In this document: positions 1 to 10,662 of the stretch, piece after piece
Layout: each line of letters starts with the position of its first letter
Numbering within the stretch: position 1 is the first letter of the stretch
NCBI GenBank assembly: GCA_019635485.1
Contig: JAHBZL010000015.1
Location: 1-64,000, forward strand
DNA: 64,000 bases
Source of the DNA: Piscinibacter sp.
GTDB lineage: Bacteria > Pseudomonadota > Gammaproteobacteria > Burkholderiales > Burkholderiaceae_C
Direction: 5' to 3'
Program-made: the position numbers and the translations under genes
The notes under the pieces: generated by a model
What the model saw: only the letters and a program-made list of their open reading frames with translations
What the model was told of the DNA's origin: nothing
Databases searched by the model: none

Positions 1-2483
<2,483 letters not shown>

Positions 2484-2543
2484 CTGCGGCGCGGCGCCGT
2501 TCGCCCGGCGCGGAGGCCGCCGCGCTCCGCGGGCCGCGCGAGG

Positions 2544-2942
2544 TCAGCGGCGTGGCGGCGGCGCGCGGTTCAGCGCCGCGGCGGCCTGCACGAGCGCCGT
2601 CAACGCGGCTTCGTCGATCGCCTCGCCCTCGCGGAAGTCGATCGCGCGCCGCACGTTGCCGTCCAGGCTGGAATTGAACAGCCCGGCCGGGTCGGGCAGC
2701 GCGGCGCCGCGGGCGAAGGTCATCTTGACCACCTGCCGGTAGGACTCGCCGGTGCAGAGGATGCCGTGGTGCGACCAGACCGGTGTGCGCCACTTCCACT
2801 CCTCGACGATGCCCGGCTCGGCGGCCCGCACCAGCGCGCGCAGCCGGGCGAGCAGCGCGCCGCGCCAGTCGGCGAGTTCGGCGATGCGCGCATCGATCAG
2901 CGCGGAGGCAGAGGGGGTCTGCTGGGTGGACTTCGACGGCAT
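2544..2942 (-). CDS. DUF1801 (YdhG-like) domain protein
   Basis: A 132-aa soluble protein matching the DUF1801 family by its pattern: AEPGIVEEWKWRTPVWSHHG, then a central VVKMTFARGA segment, then SSLDGNVRRAIDFREGE. Members have a small alpha/beta fold and no established biochemical role. It ends just after katG (convergent) and lies 8 bp upstream of the VOC gene stop, so it may be the last gene of the leftward AraC/VOC group. The ATG at 2942 is the only sensible start. Confidence 0.8.
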   Translation of the reverse strand: MPSKSTQQTPSASALIDARIAELADWRGALLARLRALVRAAEPGIVEEWKWRTPVWSHHGILCTGESYRQVVKMTFARGAALPDPAGLFNSSLDGNVRRAIDFREGEAIDEAALTALVQAAAALNRAPPPRR

Positions 2943-2950
2943 GGCGGGTC

Positions 2951-3361
2951 CTACGCGCGGCGCTGCTCGATCATCTTCCAGCCGTTGCCGGACGGGTCCC
3001 GGAAGCCCGCGTCGACGGTCCCGTAGCGCTCGACGGGCTCCTGCGTGAACTCCACGCCAAGCGCGCTCAGACGCTCGCAGGCCGCGCGGCAGTCGTCGAC
3101 GGTCAGCACCAGCGGCGGCATCGCGCCCTTGGCCACCATCGCACGCAGGGTCTGCGCCGTCGCCGGGTCGTGCACCGGCGGCCCGGGCGCGAACAGGCCG
3201 AGCTGGAACACCGGCTGGTCCGGGTGCTGCACCGTGAGCCAGCGGTAGTCGCCGTTGCGCACGTCGGTGTGGACACGGAAGCCGAGCTTCCCGACATAGA
3301 ACTCGAGGGCCTCGTCCTGATCGAGGACGTACAGACCGACCACCTGGATAGCTGGGCTCAT
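2951..3361 (-). CDS. VOC (glyoxalase/bleomycin-resistance superfamily) protein
   Basis: A 136-aa protein with two beta-alpha-beta-beta-beta modules: the first around VVGLYVLDQDEALEFYVGKL, the second around PLVLTVDDCRAACERL, ending in DAGFRDPSGNGWKMIEQ. The FRDPSGNGW signature is typical of the lyase/glyoxalase-like VOC branch. The start codon overlaps the stop of the AraC-type gene by 4 bp (ATGA), so the two are translationally coupled. An AraC regulator paired with a VOC protein is a common arrangement, but the substrate cannot be inferred. Confidence 0.85.
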   Translation of the reverse strand: MSPAIQVVGLYVLDQDEALEFYVGKLGFRVHTDVRNGDYRWLTVQHPDQPVFQLGLFAPGPPVHDPATAQTLRAMVAKGAMPPLVLTVDDCRAACERLSALGVEFTQEPVERYGTVDAGFRDPSGNGWKMIEQRRA

Positions 3362-3858
3362 CGGACCTCCGTGGTTGCGGAGCGGGTTATACCGGTCGCC
3401 TCGCGGCGGCGCTTCTCCGAAACTGCGGTCCGCAGATCGGGCCGGTGCGCCGCGCTGACGATGCAGGCGGGCACGCCGCCGAGCGACGGGGCCGCCTCGC
3501 GCAGGCGGGTCCGCAGCGCGGTCGGGCTCGCGCCGGTGACGTCGCGGAAGGTGCGCCCGAAAGTGCCCAGGCTCTCCCAGCCGGTGCGCAGCGCGATTTC
3601 GGTGACGGGCAGTTCGGTGTCGCGCAGCAGCGCGCAGGCCCGCTCGATGCGCCGCGTCAGCAGGTAGCGGTGCGGCGGCAGGCCGAACGCCTGCTTGAAC
3701 GAGCGCGCGAAGTGGGCTTCCGAGACGCCGCTCACCCGCGCCAGGCGCGGCACCGGCCAGGCCTCGTGCGAGGCGGCGTCCATGCGGTCCTTCGCACGCA
3801 GCAGGCGACGCAGCAGGCGCGGGTCCTGGCTGGCGTTGAGGATGGGCGGCGCAGCCAC
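3358..3858 (-). CDS. AraC-family transcriptional regulator, short form
   Basis: A 166-aa protein consisting mainly of the two-helix-turn-helix AraC DNA-binding domain (about residues 15-115). The first HTH is LARVSGVSEAHFARSF and the second is ITEIALRTGWESLGTF-like (VTEIALRTGWESLGTF), followed by FRDVTGASP. No cupin-type ligand-binding domain precedes it; instead a charged tail of about 50 residues follows. It overlaps the VOC gene by 4 bp and lies 24 bp after the cupin gene, so it probably controls this leftward group. Confidence 0.88.
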   Translation of the reverse strand: MAAPPILNASQDPRLLRRLLRAKDRMDAASHEAWPVPRLARVSGVSEAHFARSFKQAFGLPPHRYLLTRRIERACALLRDTELPVTEIALRTGWESLGTFGRTFRDVTGASPTALRTRLREAAPSLGGVPACIVSAAHRPDLRTAVSEKRRREATGITRSATTEVR

Positions 3859-3882
3859 GGGAGTGCGGGATGAGCCGGGGGA

Positions 3883-4422
3883 TCAGCGGATGAACTGGTC
3901 CACGTAACCGGCGCCGAGACCGATCGCGCTGTAGTGCGCGCGGCACTTGTCGATGCGCGTGAAGACGTCGTCGTAGCCGGTGCAGCGGCCGTCCGGGTCG
4001 ACGTAGATCATCGCGCCGTTGACCTGGAACAGCGTGATCATCTCCTCGACGTCGGGGTCGACGACCAGCGTGTGCGTCTCGCCGGGCGCCTCGTAGACGT
4101 AGCCCCCTTCGGTGGCGACCCAGGCATGTTCCAGGTAGCGCCAGCGCCCCTTGATCACGTAGCCGTGCACGGGCTGCGGATGGCGGTGGCGCGAGAGCAC
4201 CCCGGCGCGACGCACCCGCAGCAGGTTCATCCAGTAGCCGCGCGAGGCGGAGAGGCACAGCGGGCGGAACCAGACGTTGTCGTCCACCGGCACCCAGATC
4301 CGCTCGTCCTTCGGCACCACGTCCGGGACGACGAGTTCCGGCGGCGACTCCGGCGGCATCGGGTGGCGGTAGGGCTGCCACTTGTCGCCGAGGTCGGCAT
4401 CGTTCGGGGCGGGTGAGCTCAT
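3883..4422 (-). CDS. Cupin protein, 2,4'-dihydroxyacetophenone dioxygenase-like
   Basis: A 179-aa single-domain cupin. Metal-ligand candidates sit in SRHRHPQPVHGYVIKG (cupin motif 1) and APGETHTLVV (motif 2). The overall pattern, including WFRPLCLSASRGYW near the N terminus, resembles the family containing 2,4'-dihydroxyacetophenone dioxygenase, which cleaves a carbon-carbon bond of an aryl ketone with an Fe(II) cupin site. Many relatives are only anti-ECF ChrR-like cupins without known activity, so function is tentative. It is 25 bp downstream of the SDR gene and likely cotranscribed. Confidence 0.75.
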   Translation of the reverse strand: MSSPAPNDADLGDKWQPYRHPMPPESPPELVVPDVVPKDERIWVPVDDNVWFRPLCLSASRGYWMNLLRVRRAGVLSRHRHPQPVHGYVIKGRWRYLEHAWVATEGGYVYEAPGETHTLVVDPDVEEMITLFQVNGAMIYVDPDGRCTGYDDVFTRIDKCRAHYSAIGLGAGYVDQFIR

Positions 4423-4447
4423 GGTGGGTGGCGTGGTGCTGTGAAGG

Positions 4448-5152
4448 TCAGGCGATCAGGTAGCCGCCGTCCACCGGCAGCACGATGCCGGTGACGAAGC
4501 GGGCGGCCTCGCTGGCGAGGAACAGCACCGGTCCGGCGATGTCGTCGGGCGTGCCCCAGCGCTTGAGCGGCGTGCGCGCGAGGATCGGCCCGGCGCGCGC
4601 CGGGTCGTCCTGCAGCGCCTGCGTCAGCGGCGTCGCGATCCAGCCGGGCGCGACCGCGTTGACGCGGATCCCGTCCTCGGCATACGCGATCGCCAGGCTC
4701 TTGGTGAGCTGGGCGACGCCGCCCTTGCTGGCGCTGTAGCCCGGCACCAGGCCGCCGCCGAAGAAGCTGAGCATCGAGGCCGTGTTGACGATGCAGCCGC
4801 GGCGCGCGCGCAGCAGCGGCCGCGTCGCGGCGCAGACGCGCATCGTGCCGACCAGGTTGATGTCGACCGTGCGCGCGAACGCCTCGGGTTCGAGTTCGGC
4901 GCCGCGCTGGATGATGCCGGCGCAGTTGACGACCACGTCGAGCTCGCCGAGCCCGGCCGCCAGTTCGCTCACGGCCTGGCCGTCGCCGACGTCGAGCACG
5001 CGGTAGGCGATGCGCGGATGCGCCGGTGCGGCCTCGCTCTCGCGCGCCGTCACGCCGGTGGCGACGACCTCGTCGCCCGCCTGCGCGAAGGCCCGCGCGA
5101 TGCCCTGGCCGATGCCGCTGGTGCCGCCCGTGACCAGAACCTTGCGTGTCAT
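4448..5152 (-). CDS. Short-chain dehydrogenase/reductase
   Basis: A 234-aa classical SDR that would oxidise or reduce an alcohol/ketone with NAD(P). The cofactor motif TGGTSGIG is at residues 8-15, NCAG near 76-79, and the catalytic triad is Ser126 (NTAS), Tyr139 and Lys143 (YSASK). The C terminus ends in the usual PVDGGYLIA. No acidic or basic residue clearly sets NAD versus NADP preference. It sits in a leftward series between the CitF-like gene and the cupin gene, suggesting a shared catabolic route; the substrate is unknown. Confidence 0.9.
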   Translation of the reverse strand: MTRKVLVTGGTSGIGQGIARAFAQAGDEVVATGVTARESEAAPAHPRIAYRVLDVGDGQAVSELAAGLGELDVVVNCAGIIQRGAELEPEAFARTVDINLVGTMRVCAATRPLLRARRGCIVNTASMLSFFGGGLVPGYSASKGGVAQLTKSLAIAYAEDGIRVNAVAPGWIATPLTQALQDDPARAGPILARTPLKRWGTPDDIAGPVLFLASEAARFVTGIVLPVDGGYLIA

Positions 5153-5214
5153 TCGTCGGTCTCCTTCGCTGCCGGGTCGTTCGGGCATGGTAGCCGGCGG
5201 CGTGCACCGACCGC

Positions 5215-6735
5215 TCAGGCCGCGCGCAGCAGGTCGATCACGCTGCCATCGCGGTATTCGACGACCCCGACGATGCGGCCTTCGCGCGGCGCGGCTGGCG
5301 CGCAGGGATGCTGCCGCTCGGCCAGCCGCTGCAGTTCCTCGAGGGGCTTGAGCGGCAGGCCCGCCCGCGCGAGGCGCTCCGCCAGGTCGCGGCGGCGCGG
5401 CGGGACGGCGATGCCGGCCTCGGTGACGACGAGGTCGATGGTGGATCCGGGCGTCGTGACGCAGGCCACCTCGCGCACGAGCTTGGGCCCGGCCGCCGAG
5501 CCCAGCCGGGTGGTCACCAGGGCCAGCTCGGCACCGTCCGCGGTGTCCGCATGGCCGCCGGAGCCGCCGAGGATGCGGCCGTTCGCGCCCATGGTGACGT
5601 TGACGTTGAAGTCGAGGTCGATTTCGGCCGCCCCCAGCACCATGGTCTTGAGCTGGTCGACCAGCGCGCCGCGGCCGAACGGATTGGCGTACACCGAGGC
5701 CGACATCGACACGTGGCGCGGGTCGTCGCGGTACGAGCGCACGGCCTGCAGGTCGAAGCACTGCACGTCGAAGATCGATCGGAACAGGCCCGCCTCGAGC
5801 ATCTCGCACAGCGCGCCCGTGACGCCGCCGGCGGCGAAGCTGCCCTGGACCCGCTGCGCCGCCATCACCTGCGCGAGATCGCGCGCGACGGCCAGCGAGA
5901 TGCCGCCGGCCCCGGTCTGGAACGAGAAGTCCGGCCCGAGCAGGCCGGACGCCTCGATGGCCCGCGCCGCGAGCGACGCGATGTGCAGCCCGACCGGATC
6001 GTCGGTCGGGCGCGTGGTGCCGGACGGGATGCCCGCCGCGTCGCCGATCGAATTCACCCGGACCACGAAGTCGACCTCGCCCTGCGGGATGTCGATGGGC
6101 AGCGCCGGGAAGTCGACGAAGTGGTCCGTGACCGCGACCACATGGCGGGCATGGGCCGCGTCGACCATCGCGTAGCCGAGCGGGCCGCAGGCGGCGGGAC
6201 CCACGGCACCGGCCAGGTTGCCCTGCGCGTCGGCCGTGGGGGCCGCGACGAAGGCCGCGTCGATGAGGAGGCGGCCGGTCTCGATGGACATCGCGCGGCC
6301 GCCGTGTGTCTGCATCACGACCGGCGTCGGCAGCCGGCCGGCCGCGATGGCATCCGCCACCGGACCCGAGACGTAGGACGTGACGATCCGGGACACCACG
6401 CCGCGCTCGATGTGCCGCACCAGCGGCGCGTGGACCGGGAAGATCGAACTCGCCGCCACGGTGAGGCTCTGCAGGCCATGCTCCGCCGCGGCGTCGAGCA
6501 CACGGTTGAGCACCGCGTCGCCGTTGCGCAGGTGGTGGTGGAACGACAGCACCGCCCCGTCGCGCAGGCCACAGGCGTCGAAGGCTTCGGGCAGGCCGGC
6601 GAGCAGCTTTTGGCCACCGGGGCGCGCAACCCGGCGTTCGACCGCCGCGCGCGGCGCGGTCGGTGGCCGCTCGGTGCGGCCCGTGAACGGACGGACCTCG
6701 CCGTACCCTTCGATGAACGCGGGCAGGGCCTTCAC
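5215..6735 (-). CDS. citF: Citrate lyase alpha subunit (CitF) family CoA/ACP transferase
   Basis: A 506-aa protein spanning the whole CitF family (E. coli CitF is about 510 aa). CitF exchanges the acetyl group on the acyl-carrier subunit for citrate before cleavage by CitE. Recognisable segments are SSIFPVHAPLVRHIERGVV, QTHGGRAMSIETG, FSFQTGAGGISLAVARDL and YANPFGRGALVDQ. The GTG at 6735 is chosen because GAGG stands 6 nt upstream and the preceding gene stops 8 bp before it. A CitE-like gene lies nearby on the other strand, but the acyl-carrier subunit CitD and the prosthetic-group enzymes CitX/CitG are absent. The protein may therefore work on free CoA thioesters. Confidence 0.9.
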   Translation of the reverse strand: MKALPAFIEGYGEVRPFTGRTERPPTAPRAAVERRVARPGGQKLLAGLPEAFDACGLRDGAVLSFHHHLRNGDAVLNRVLDAAAEHGLQSLTVAASSIFPVHAPLVRHIERGVVSRIVTSYVSGPVADAIAAGRLPTPVVMQTHGGRAMSIETGRLLIDAAFVAAPTADAQGNLAGAVGPAACGPLGYAMVDAAHARHVVAVTDHFVDFPALPIDIPQGEVDFVVRVNSIGDAAGIPSGTTRPTDDPVGLHIASLAARAIEASGLLGPDFSFQTGAGGISLAVARDLAQVMAAQRVQGSFAAGGVTGALCEMLEAGLFRSIFDVQCFDLQAVRSYRDDPRHVSMSASVYANPFGRGALVDQLKTMVLGAAEIDLDFNVNVTMGANGRILGGSGGHADTADGAELALVTTRLGSAAGPKLVREVACVTTPGSTIDLVVTEAGIAVPPRRRDLAERLARAGLPLKPLEELQRLAERQHPCAPAAPREGRIVGVVEYRDGSVIDLLRAA

Positions 6736-6743
6736 GCCGCGCC

Positions 6744-7049
6744 TCAGGCCCTGGGTGGCGAACGCAGCAGCGCCCGCGCGATGTCCAGCCCCTCGGCCCG
6801 CAGCTCGCCGCGCTGCGCGGGCCGGTCGGCGCGCCGGTACCAGTAGTCGGCATTGCCGAGGTCGCCCTCGAGGCGGTGCAGCCAGGCATGCACCCAGGCG
6901 CCGTCGGCGTCGTCCTGGGCCTGCGCCAGCTCGTGGGCCGGCTGCCACTCCCCCCGCAGCCCATGCCACACCGCGCGCAGCGCAACGGGCACCGCGGGCG
7001 GGTCCGCGTGCTCGAGACTGAGCACGAAGTCATCCATCGGGATCGTCAT
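6744..7049 (-). CDS. Conserved 101-aa protein upstream of citF
   Basis: A small soluble protein with no family I can name with certainty. It is rich in Trp, His and Asp, with a conserved-looking core AVWHGLRGEWQPAHELAQ, then DAAW-like (ADGAWVHAWLHRLEGD) and NADYWYRRA. The pattern suggests a compact helical, TPR-like or four-helix protein. It stops 8 bp before the CitF-like start on the same strand and is probably the first gene of that operon. The ATG at 7049 gives MTIPMDDF; a start at the next Met would be only four codons shorter. Confidence 0.65.
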   Translation of the reverse strand: MTIPMDDFVLSLEHADPPAVPVALRAVWHGLRGEWQPAHELAQAQDDADGAWVHAWLHRLEGDLGNADYWYRRADRPAQRGELRAEGLDIARALLRSPPRA

Positions 7050-7140
7050 CTCGGGTCCTGGTGGCGCGCGGGGGCATTCTGCACCGCGCCGCCGTACGAT
7101 CCCGTGCGAGGCTTCGGGTGGAGCCGGGAGGCAGGCAACG

Positions 7141-8022
7141 ATGGTGATCGATCCCGATCTGCGGCGGACCTGGCTGTTCGGCGGCGGCGCCGACACGCGG
7201 GCGCACGAGTCGATGGCCGCCAGCGGCGCCGATGCGCTGATCGTCGACCTCGAGGACTTCACGCCGCCGGCGCGCCGCGACGAGGCCCGCCGTGGGCTGC
7301 CGGAACTGCTGCAGCGCTGGCGCGCCGCGGGCCGCATCACGGTCGTGCGGATCAACCAGCTCGACGCCGACGGGCCGCTCGACCTGGCGGCGGCGATGCC
7401 GGCGCACCCTGACATGATCGCCTTGCCGATGGCGTCGAGCGCCGCGCAGATGCACGTGCTGCACGCCGCGCTGACACACTGGGAGGCCGTGCTCGGCCTC
7501 GCGGCCGGCGTCACCGAGATCCTGCCGGTGTGCGAGACCGCCCTCGGCGTCGTCGACGTGCGCCTGATCGCGGCGGCCAGCCCGCGCATCCGCTGCGCGC
7601 TGCTCGGGGCCGAGGACCTGGCCGCCGATCTGTGCGCCGAGCGCCAACCCGAGGCGACCGAGCTGGAGCATGCGCGGCGGCGCTTCCTGCTCGAATGCCG
7701 CGCGGCACGCATCGAACCGATCGACGCGCCCTACACCTTTGCCGACGTCGAGGGCGCGGTGCGGGAGGCACGGCATGCGCGTCGGCTCGGCTACCGCTGC
7801 AAGTCGCTCGTGCGCCCCGAACACGCCCGGCCGCTGAACGATGCGCTGACGCCGGGTGCCGACGAGGTGGACCGGGCCCGCGCGCTCATCGCGGCGTTCG
7901 AGGCGGCACGCGCGCGCGGGGAAGACCGGGCACTGGTCGACGGCCTGTGGGTCGAGGTGCCGACCTACCGCAATGCGCAGCGGCTCGTCGCGCGGGCGCA
8001 GCGCCTGGCCGGCCGGGCCTGA
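7141..8022 (+). CDS. CitE-like HpcH/HpaI-family CoA ester lyase
   Basis: A 293-aa TIM-barrel protein of the citrate lyase beta / CoA-ester lyase family, which cleaves citryl-, malyl- or citramalyl-CoA-type thioesters. The N-terminal IVDLEDFTPPARRDEAR and the Mg-binding pair in LPVCETALGV (Glu) and LGAEDLAADL (Asp) are present. It is transcribed away from the CitF-like operon, with 91 bp between the two starts; GGGAGG stands about 10 nt before the ATG. Without a CitD gene nearby, a CoA-linked rather than ACP-linked substrate is more likely. Confidence 0.88.
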   Translation: MVIDPDLRRTWLFGGGADTRAHESMAASGADALIVDLEDFTPPARRDEARRGLPELLQRWRAAGRITVVRINQLDADGPLDLAAAMPAHPDMIALPMASSAAQMHVLHAALTHWEAVLGLAAGVTEILPVCETALGVVDVRLIAAASPRIRCALLGAEDLAADLCAERQPEATELEHARRRFLLECRAARIEPIDAPYTFADVEGAVREARHARRLGYRCKSLVRPEHARPLNDALTPGADEVDRARALIAAFEAARARGEDRALVDGLWVEVPTYRNAQRLVARAQRLAGRA

Positions 8023-8052
8023 CGGCGCTCCGTCCGCGCCGCACGAGCGGGT

Positions 8053-8850
8053 TCAGGCTGCCGCGGCCAGTGCCGCCTGCAGCGCCTGCTGGTCGGGGCC
8101 CACGAACGGCGGCATGTCGATCGCGCCGGCCAGCGCGGCGAGCAGCCGGCCGTCGAGGTCGCGCGACGGCGGCAGGTGGCTGGACAACACCCGGTCCGGC
8201 CGCAGTGCCTGCACGCGCGCCAGCGCCGCGTGCCAGAGCGAACGCCCGGCCAGGGCCAGCCACGGGGCGTCGACGCTGGCCCACAGCCGCATGCCGTCGC
8301 GCAGCGCCGCGTCCGTGATCGACGCCTCGTTCTCCGCCACCTCGGGCAGCACGGCGCCGAAGGCGTCGGCGCTGAACAGCGTGCGGGTCCTGCCGTCCAG
8401 CAGCGCCGTCGTTTCCGGGGCGTCGAAGATGGGCGGCACCAGCGCCGTCAGGCCGCGGTCGCCGACGTCCAGCGTCTGGCCGGGGTTGAGCAGCCAGGCG
8501 CGCTCCTGCGGCAGGCCCAGCAAGCCCATCTTGCCCAGACCGAGAAAGGTCGTGACGACCCGCGCCTGCGGCGCCCGTGCCAGCACGGCCTGCAGGTTGC
8601 CGACGTGGTCGGCGTCCATGTGGGTGATCCAGATCCAGCGCAGCGCGGCGGGATCGATGACGCGGGCGAGGGCGGCCAGGAAGTCGTCGCGCCAGGCGGC
8701 GGCGCCCGTGTCGATCAGGACCGGTTGCGGGGCCTTGATGAGGTAGGCGTTGACCGGCAGCACGCCGAGGCCCGGCACGGGCAGCCAGCCGCCCAGCTGC
8801 CAGGTGTCGGCGTCGAGGGGGCGGGGGGCGAAGAAGGTGGGAGTCTGCAT
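8053..8850 (-). CDS. Metallo-beta-lactamase-fold hydrolase
   Basis: A 265-aa member of the MBL superfamily. The metal-binding signature reads THMDADHVGN, in which the second His of the usual HxHxDH is replaced by Asp. A later Asp (FSADAFG) and a His (SSHLPPS) fill the remaining ligand positions. A His-to-acid change at that place is known from the flavodiiron branch, so an iron site is possible. The start at 8850 (MQTPTFF) is preferred over an upstream in-frame start that would run into the palindromic operator. It is divergent from the TetR gene, which probably represses it. Substrate unknown. Confidence 0.85.
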   Translation of the reverse strand: MQTPTFFAPRPLDADTWQLGGWLPVPGLGVLPVNAYLIKAPQPVLIDTGAAAWRDDFLAALARVIDPAALRWIWITHMDADHVGNLQAVLARAPQARVVTTFLGLGKMGLLGLPQERAWLLNPGQTLDVGDRGLTALVPPIFDAPETTALLDGRTRTLFSADAFGAVLPEVAENEASITDAALRDGMRLWASVDAPWLALAGRSLWHAALARVQALRPDRVLSSHLPPSRDLDGRLLAALAGAIDMPPFVGPDQQALQAALAAAA

Positions 8851-8897
8851 GGGTGGGATCTCGTCGGGAGGGAAGGGAAGCGGTGCCGAGGCACCAT

Positions 8898-8931
8898 CAA
8901 TTTGAAAGAACACATGTGTTCTTCTAAATTG
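8898..8931. promoter_or_regulatory. 34-bp interrupted palindrome, probable TetR operator
   Basis: The core 8906-8923 is a perfect 18-bp palindrome (AAGAACACATGTGTTCTT). It is flanked at equal distance by CAATTT (8898-8903) and AAATTG (8926-8931), which are also reverse complements. It lies midway in the gap between the hydrolase gene and the divergent TetR gene, the standard place for a site bound by a TetR dimer. Its A+T content stands out from its surroundings. Confidence 0.75.
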
Positions 8932-8978
8932 ACTCTAGACGATGCCTGCCGGGCGTGTCAAGATTTGAGTGAACGTTA

Positions 8979-9569
8979 ATGATTATCGAAATGGAGAAGC
9001 GCAAGTACACGCTGAGAAAGCGCGCCGAGCAGCAGCAGGACACGCGGCAGCGCATCGTCGAGGCGACGATGGCGCTGCACGAGGAACTCGGGCCGCGCGG
9101 CACCAGCATCAGCGCCGTGGCCGAGCGCGCCGGCGTGCAGCGGCTGACGGTCTACCGCTACTTCCCGGACGAGACGGCTCTGTTCCAGGCCTGCACGTCG
9201 GGCTGGCTCGAGCGTCATCCACTGCCCGGGTTGCCCGGGCCCGCCCCTACCGTGCGGGCCCTCGCACCGGCGTTGCGCGCGCTGTACGCCTACTACGAAG
9301 CCACCGCCGGCATGTGGGCGGCGTCGTACCGCGACGTCGACGCGGTGCCCGCGCTGCACGAGCCGATGCGCGCGGTGGACGATTACCTGCGCCGCTACGC
9401 CGACGCGCTGGCTTCCGCCTGGCCGGCCTGCGCGGGCGATGCGGCGCTCGCGGCCGCGGCACGCCTGGCCGTTCAGTTCTCCACCTGGCAGACGCTGGCG
9501 GCCGCCGGGCTCGACACATCCGCGATGGCCGCGCTGATGGCCAGGCTGCTCGCGGCGGCGCCGCGCTGA
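8979..9569 (+). CDS. TetR-family transcriptional regulator
   Basis: A 196-aa one-component regulator. The N-terminal HTH (about residues 20-65) reads RQRIVEATMALHEELG, then ISAVAERAGVQRLTVYRYFPDETALF, the typical TetR pattern. The all-helical C-terminal domain would bind an unknown ligand. The start is either ATG 8979 or ATG 8991; neither has a strong ribosome-binding site. It is divergent from the MBL-fold hydrolase and a large palindrome lies between them, so autoregulation and control of the hydrolase are likely. Confidence 0.9.
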   Translation: MIIEMEKRKYTLRKRAEQQQDTRQRIVEATMALHEELGPRGTSISAVAERAGVQRLTVYRYFPDETALFQACTSGWLERHPLPGLPGPAPTVRALAPALRALYAYYEATAGMWAASYRDVDAVPALHEPMRAVDDYLRRYADALASAWPACAGDAALAAAARLAVQFSTWQTLAAAGLDTSAMAALMARLLAAAPR

Positions 9570-9702
9570 CCCCCTCCGACCACCGCCGAGGGTTCCACGG
9601 GAACCGGGCATGGGAACCGGGTCGGAACGCAGTTGTAACGCTTCACCCTCCGGCCCGCCGCCGCGCGTGTCAACCGCGTCTCCACCCGCCACCGAGGTCC
9701 GC

Positions 9703-10542
9703 ATGACACGACGACTCTCCTCCTGGCTGCTGGCCGCCGCGGCCGCCGTCTGCATCCCGCCTGCCCACGCGATCGGCCGCCTGGTCGACGTCGACGTGAT
9801 CGACCGCGACAGCGGCGTGCCGCTGACCGTCTACACGCAGCGCGGCACGCGCTACATCGCCGGGCATCCCGGCGTGCGCTACGCGATCCGCGTCGCCAAC
9901 CGCACCGGCGGCCGCGTGCTCGCCGTGATGGCGGTGGACGGGGTCAACATCGTGACCGGCCAGACCGCGTCCTGGGGCCAGTCCGGCTATGTGCTGGAGC
10001 CCTGGCAGAGCGCGGAAATCACCGGCTGGCGCAAGAGCGACGCCGAGGTGGCGGCCTTCGAGTTCACCGCGCTGCCCGATTCTTACGCCGCGCGCACCGG
10101 CCGGCCGCTGGACGTCGGCGTGATCGGCGTGGCGGTGTTCGCCGAACGCCCCGCAGCGCCGCCGCCCCGGCCGTTCCCGTACGAGTCGCGCCGCGAGGGT
10201 GCGCTGTCGGGCCTGACCGGGAAGGCGGCGCCGGCGGCCGCGCCGCCGGGCAGCGCCGATGCGGCCGGGTCCGCGCGCGCGGAGGCGCCGGCCGAGGCCG
10301 AACGCCGGGCGCAGAACGAGTCGAGCAGCCGGCTCGGCACCGGTCACGGCGAGCGCGAGACCTCGTATTCGTCGCGCACGCAGTTCGTGCGCAGCAGCCG
10401 CGAACCGCTCGAACTGGTCAGCCTGCGATACGACAGCCGCGAGAACCTGGAGCGCGCCGGCGTGATCCCGCGCCGCGACCCGCGGCCGTGGCCGCGCCCG
10501 TTCCCGCAGTCCGGCTACGTGCCGGATCCGCCGGGGTGGTGA
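9703..10542 (+). CDS. Secreted protein of unknown function
   Basis: A 279-aa protein starting with a Sec signal peptide (MTRRLSSWLLAAAAAVCIPPAHA, cut near residue 23). The mature part has a beta-rich segment of about 120 residues (LVDVDVIDRDSG, YAIRVANRTGGRVLAVM, VDGVNIVTG) and then a low-complexity Ala/Pro/Glu tail. No catalytic motif is visible. I recognise it only as a conserved Burkholderiales hypothetical protein. CGAGG precedes the ATG at 9703; an upstream in-frame ATG would add a non-signal-like extension. Confidence 0.75.
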   Translation: MTRRLSSWLLAAAAAVCIPPAHAIGRLVDVDVIDRDSGVPLTVYTQRGTRYIAGHPGVRYAIRVANRTGGRVLAVMAVDGVNIVTGQTASWGQSGYVLEPWQSAEITGWRKSDAEVAAFEFTALPDSYAARTGRPLDVGVIGVAVFAERPAAPPPRPFPYESRREGALSGLTGKAAPAAAPPGSADAAGSARAEAPAEAERRAQNESSSRLGTGHGERETSYSSRTQFVRSSREPLELVSLRYDSRENLERAGVIPRRDPRPWPRPFPQSGYVPDPPGW

Positions 10543-10662
10543 GCGGTGAGCCGGCAGTGGCTCGCCTGCGCGCCGGGTGACCCTCCGGGCCGCGCGGGGA
10601 ACCCGCCGGGCGGGGGAAGGTCGACCCTGCCTCGGTCACAACTCGAGGCAAAGGAGCTCAGC

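Noticed and set aside
2509-2531. Hairpin CGCGGAG-9-CTCCGCG after katG as a terminator
   Set aside because: Stem of only 7 bp with a large loop and no T-run on either strand; in such G+C-rich DNA this may be chance.
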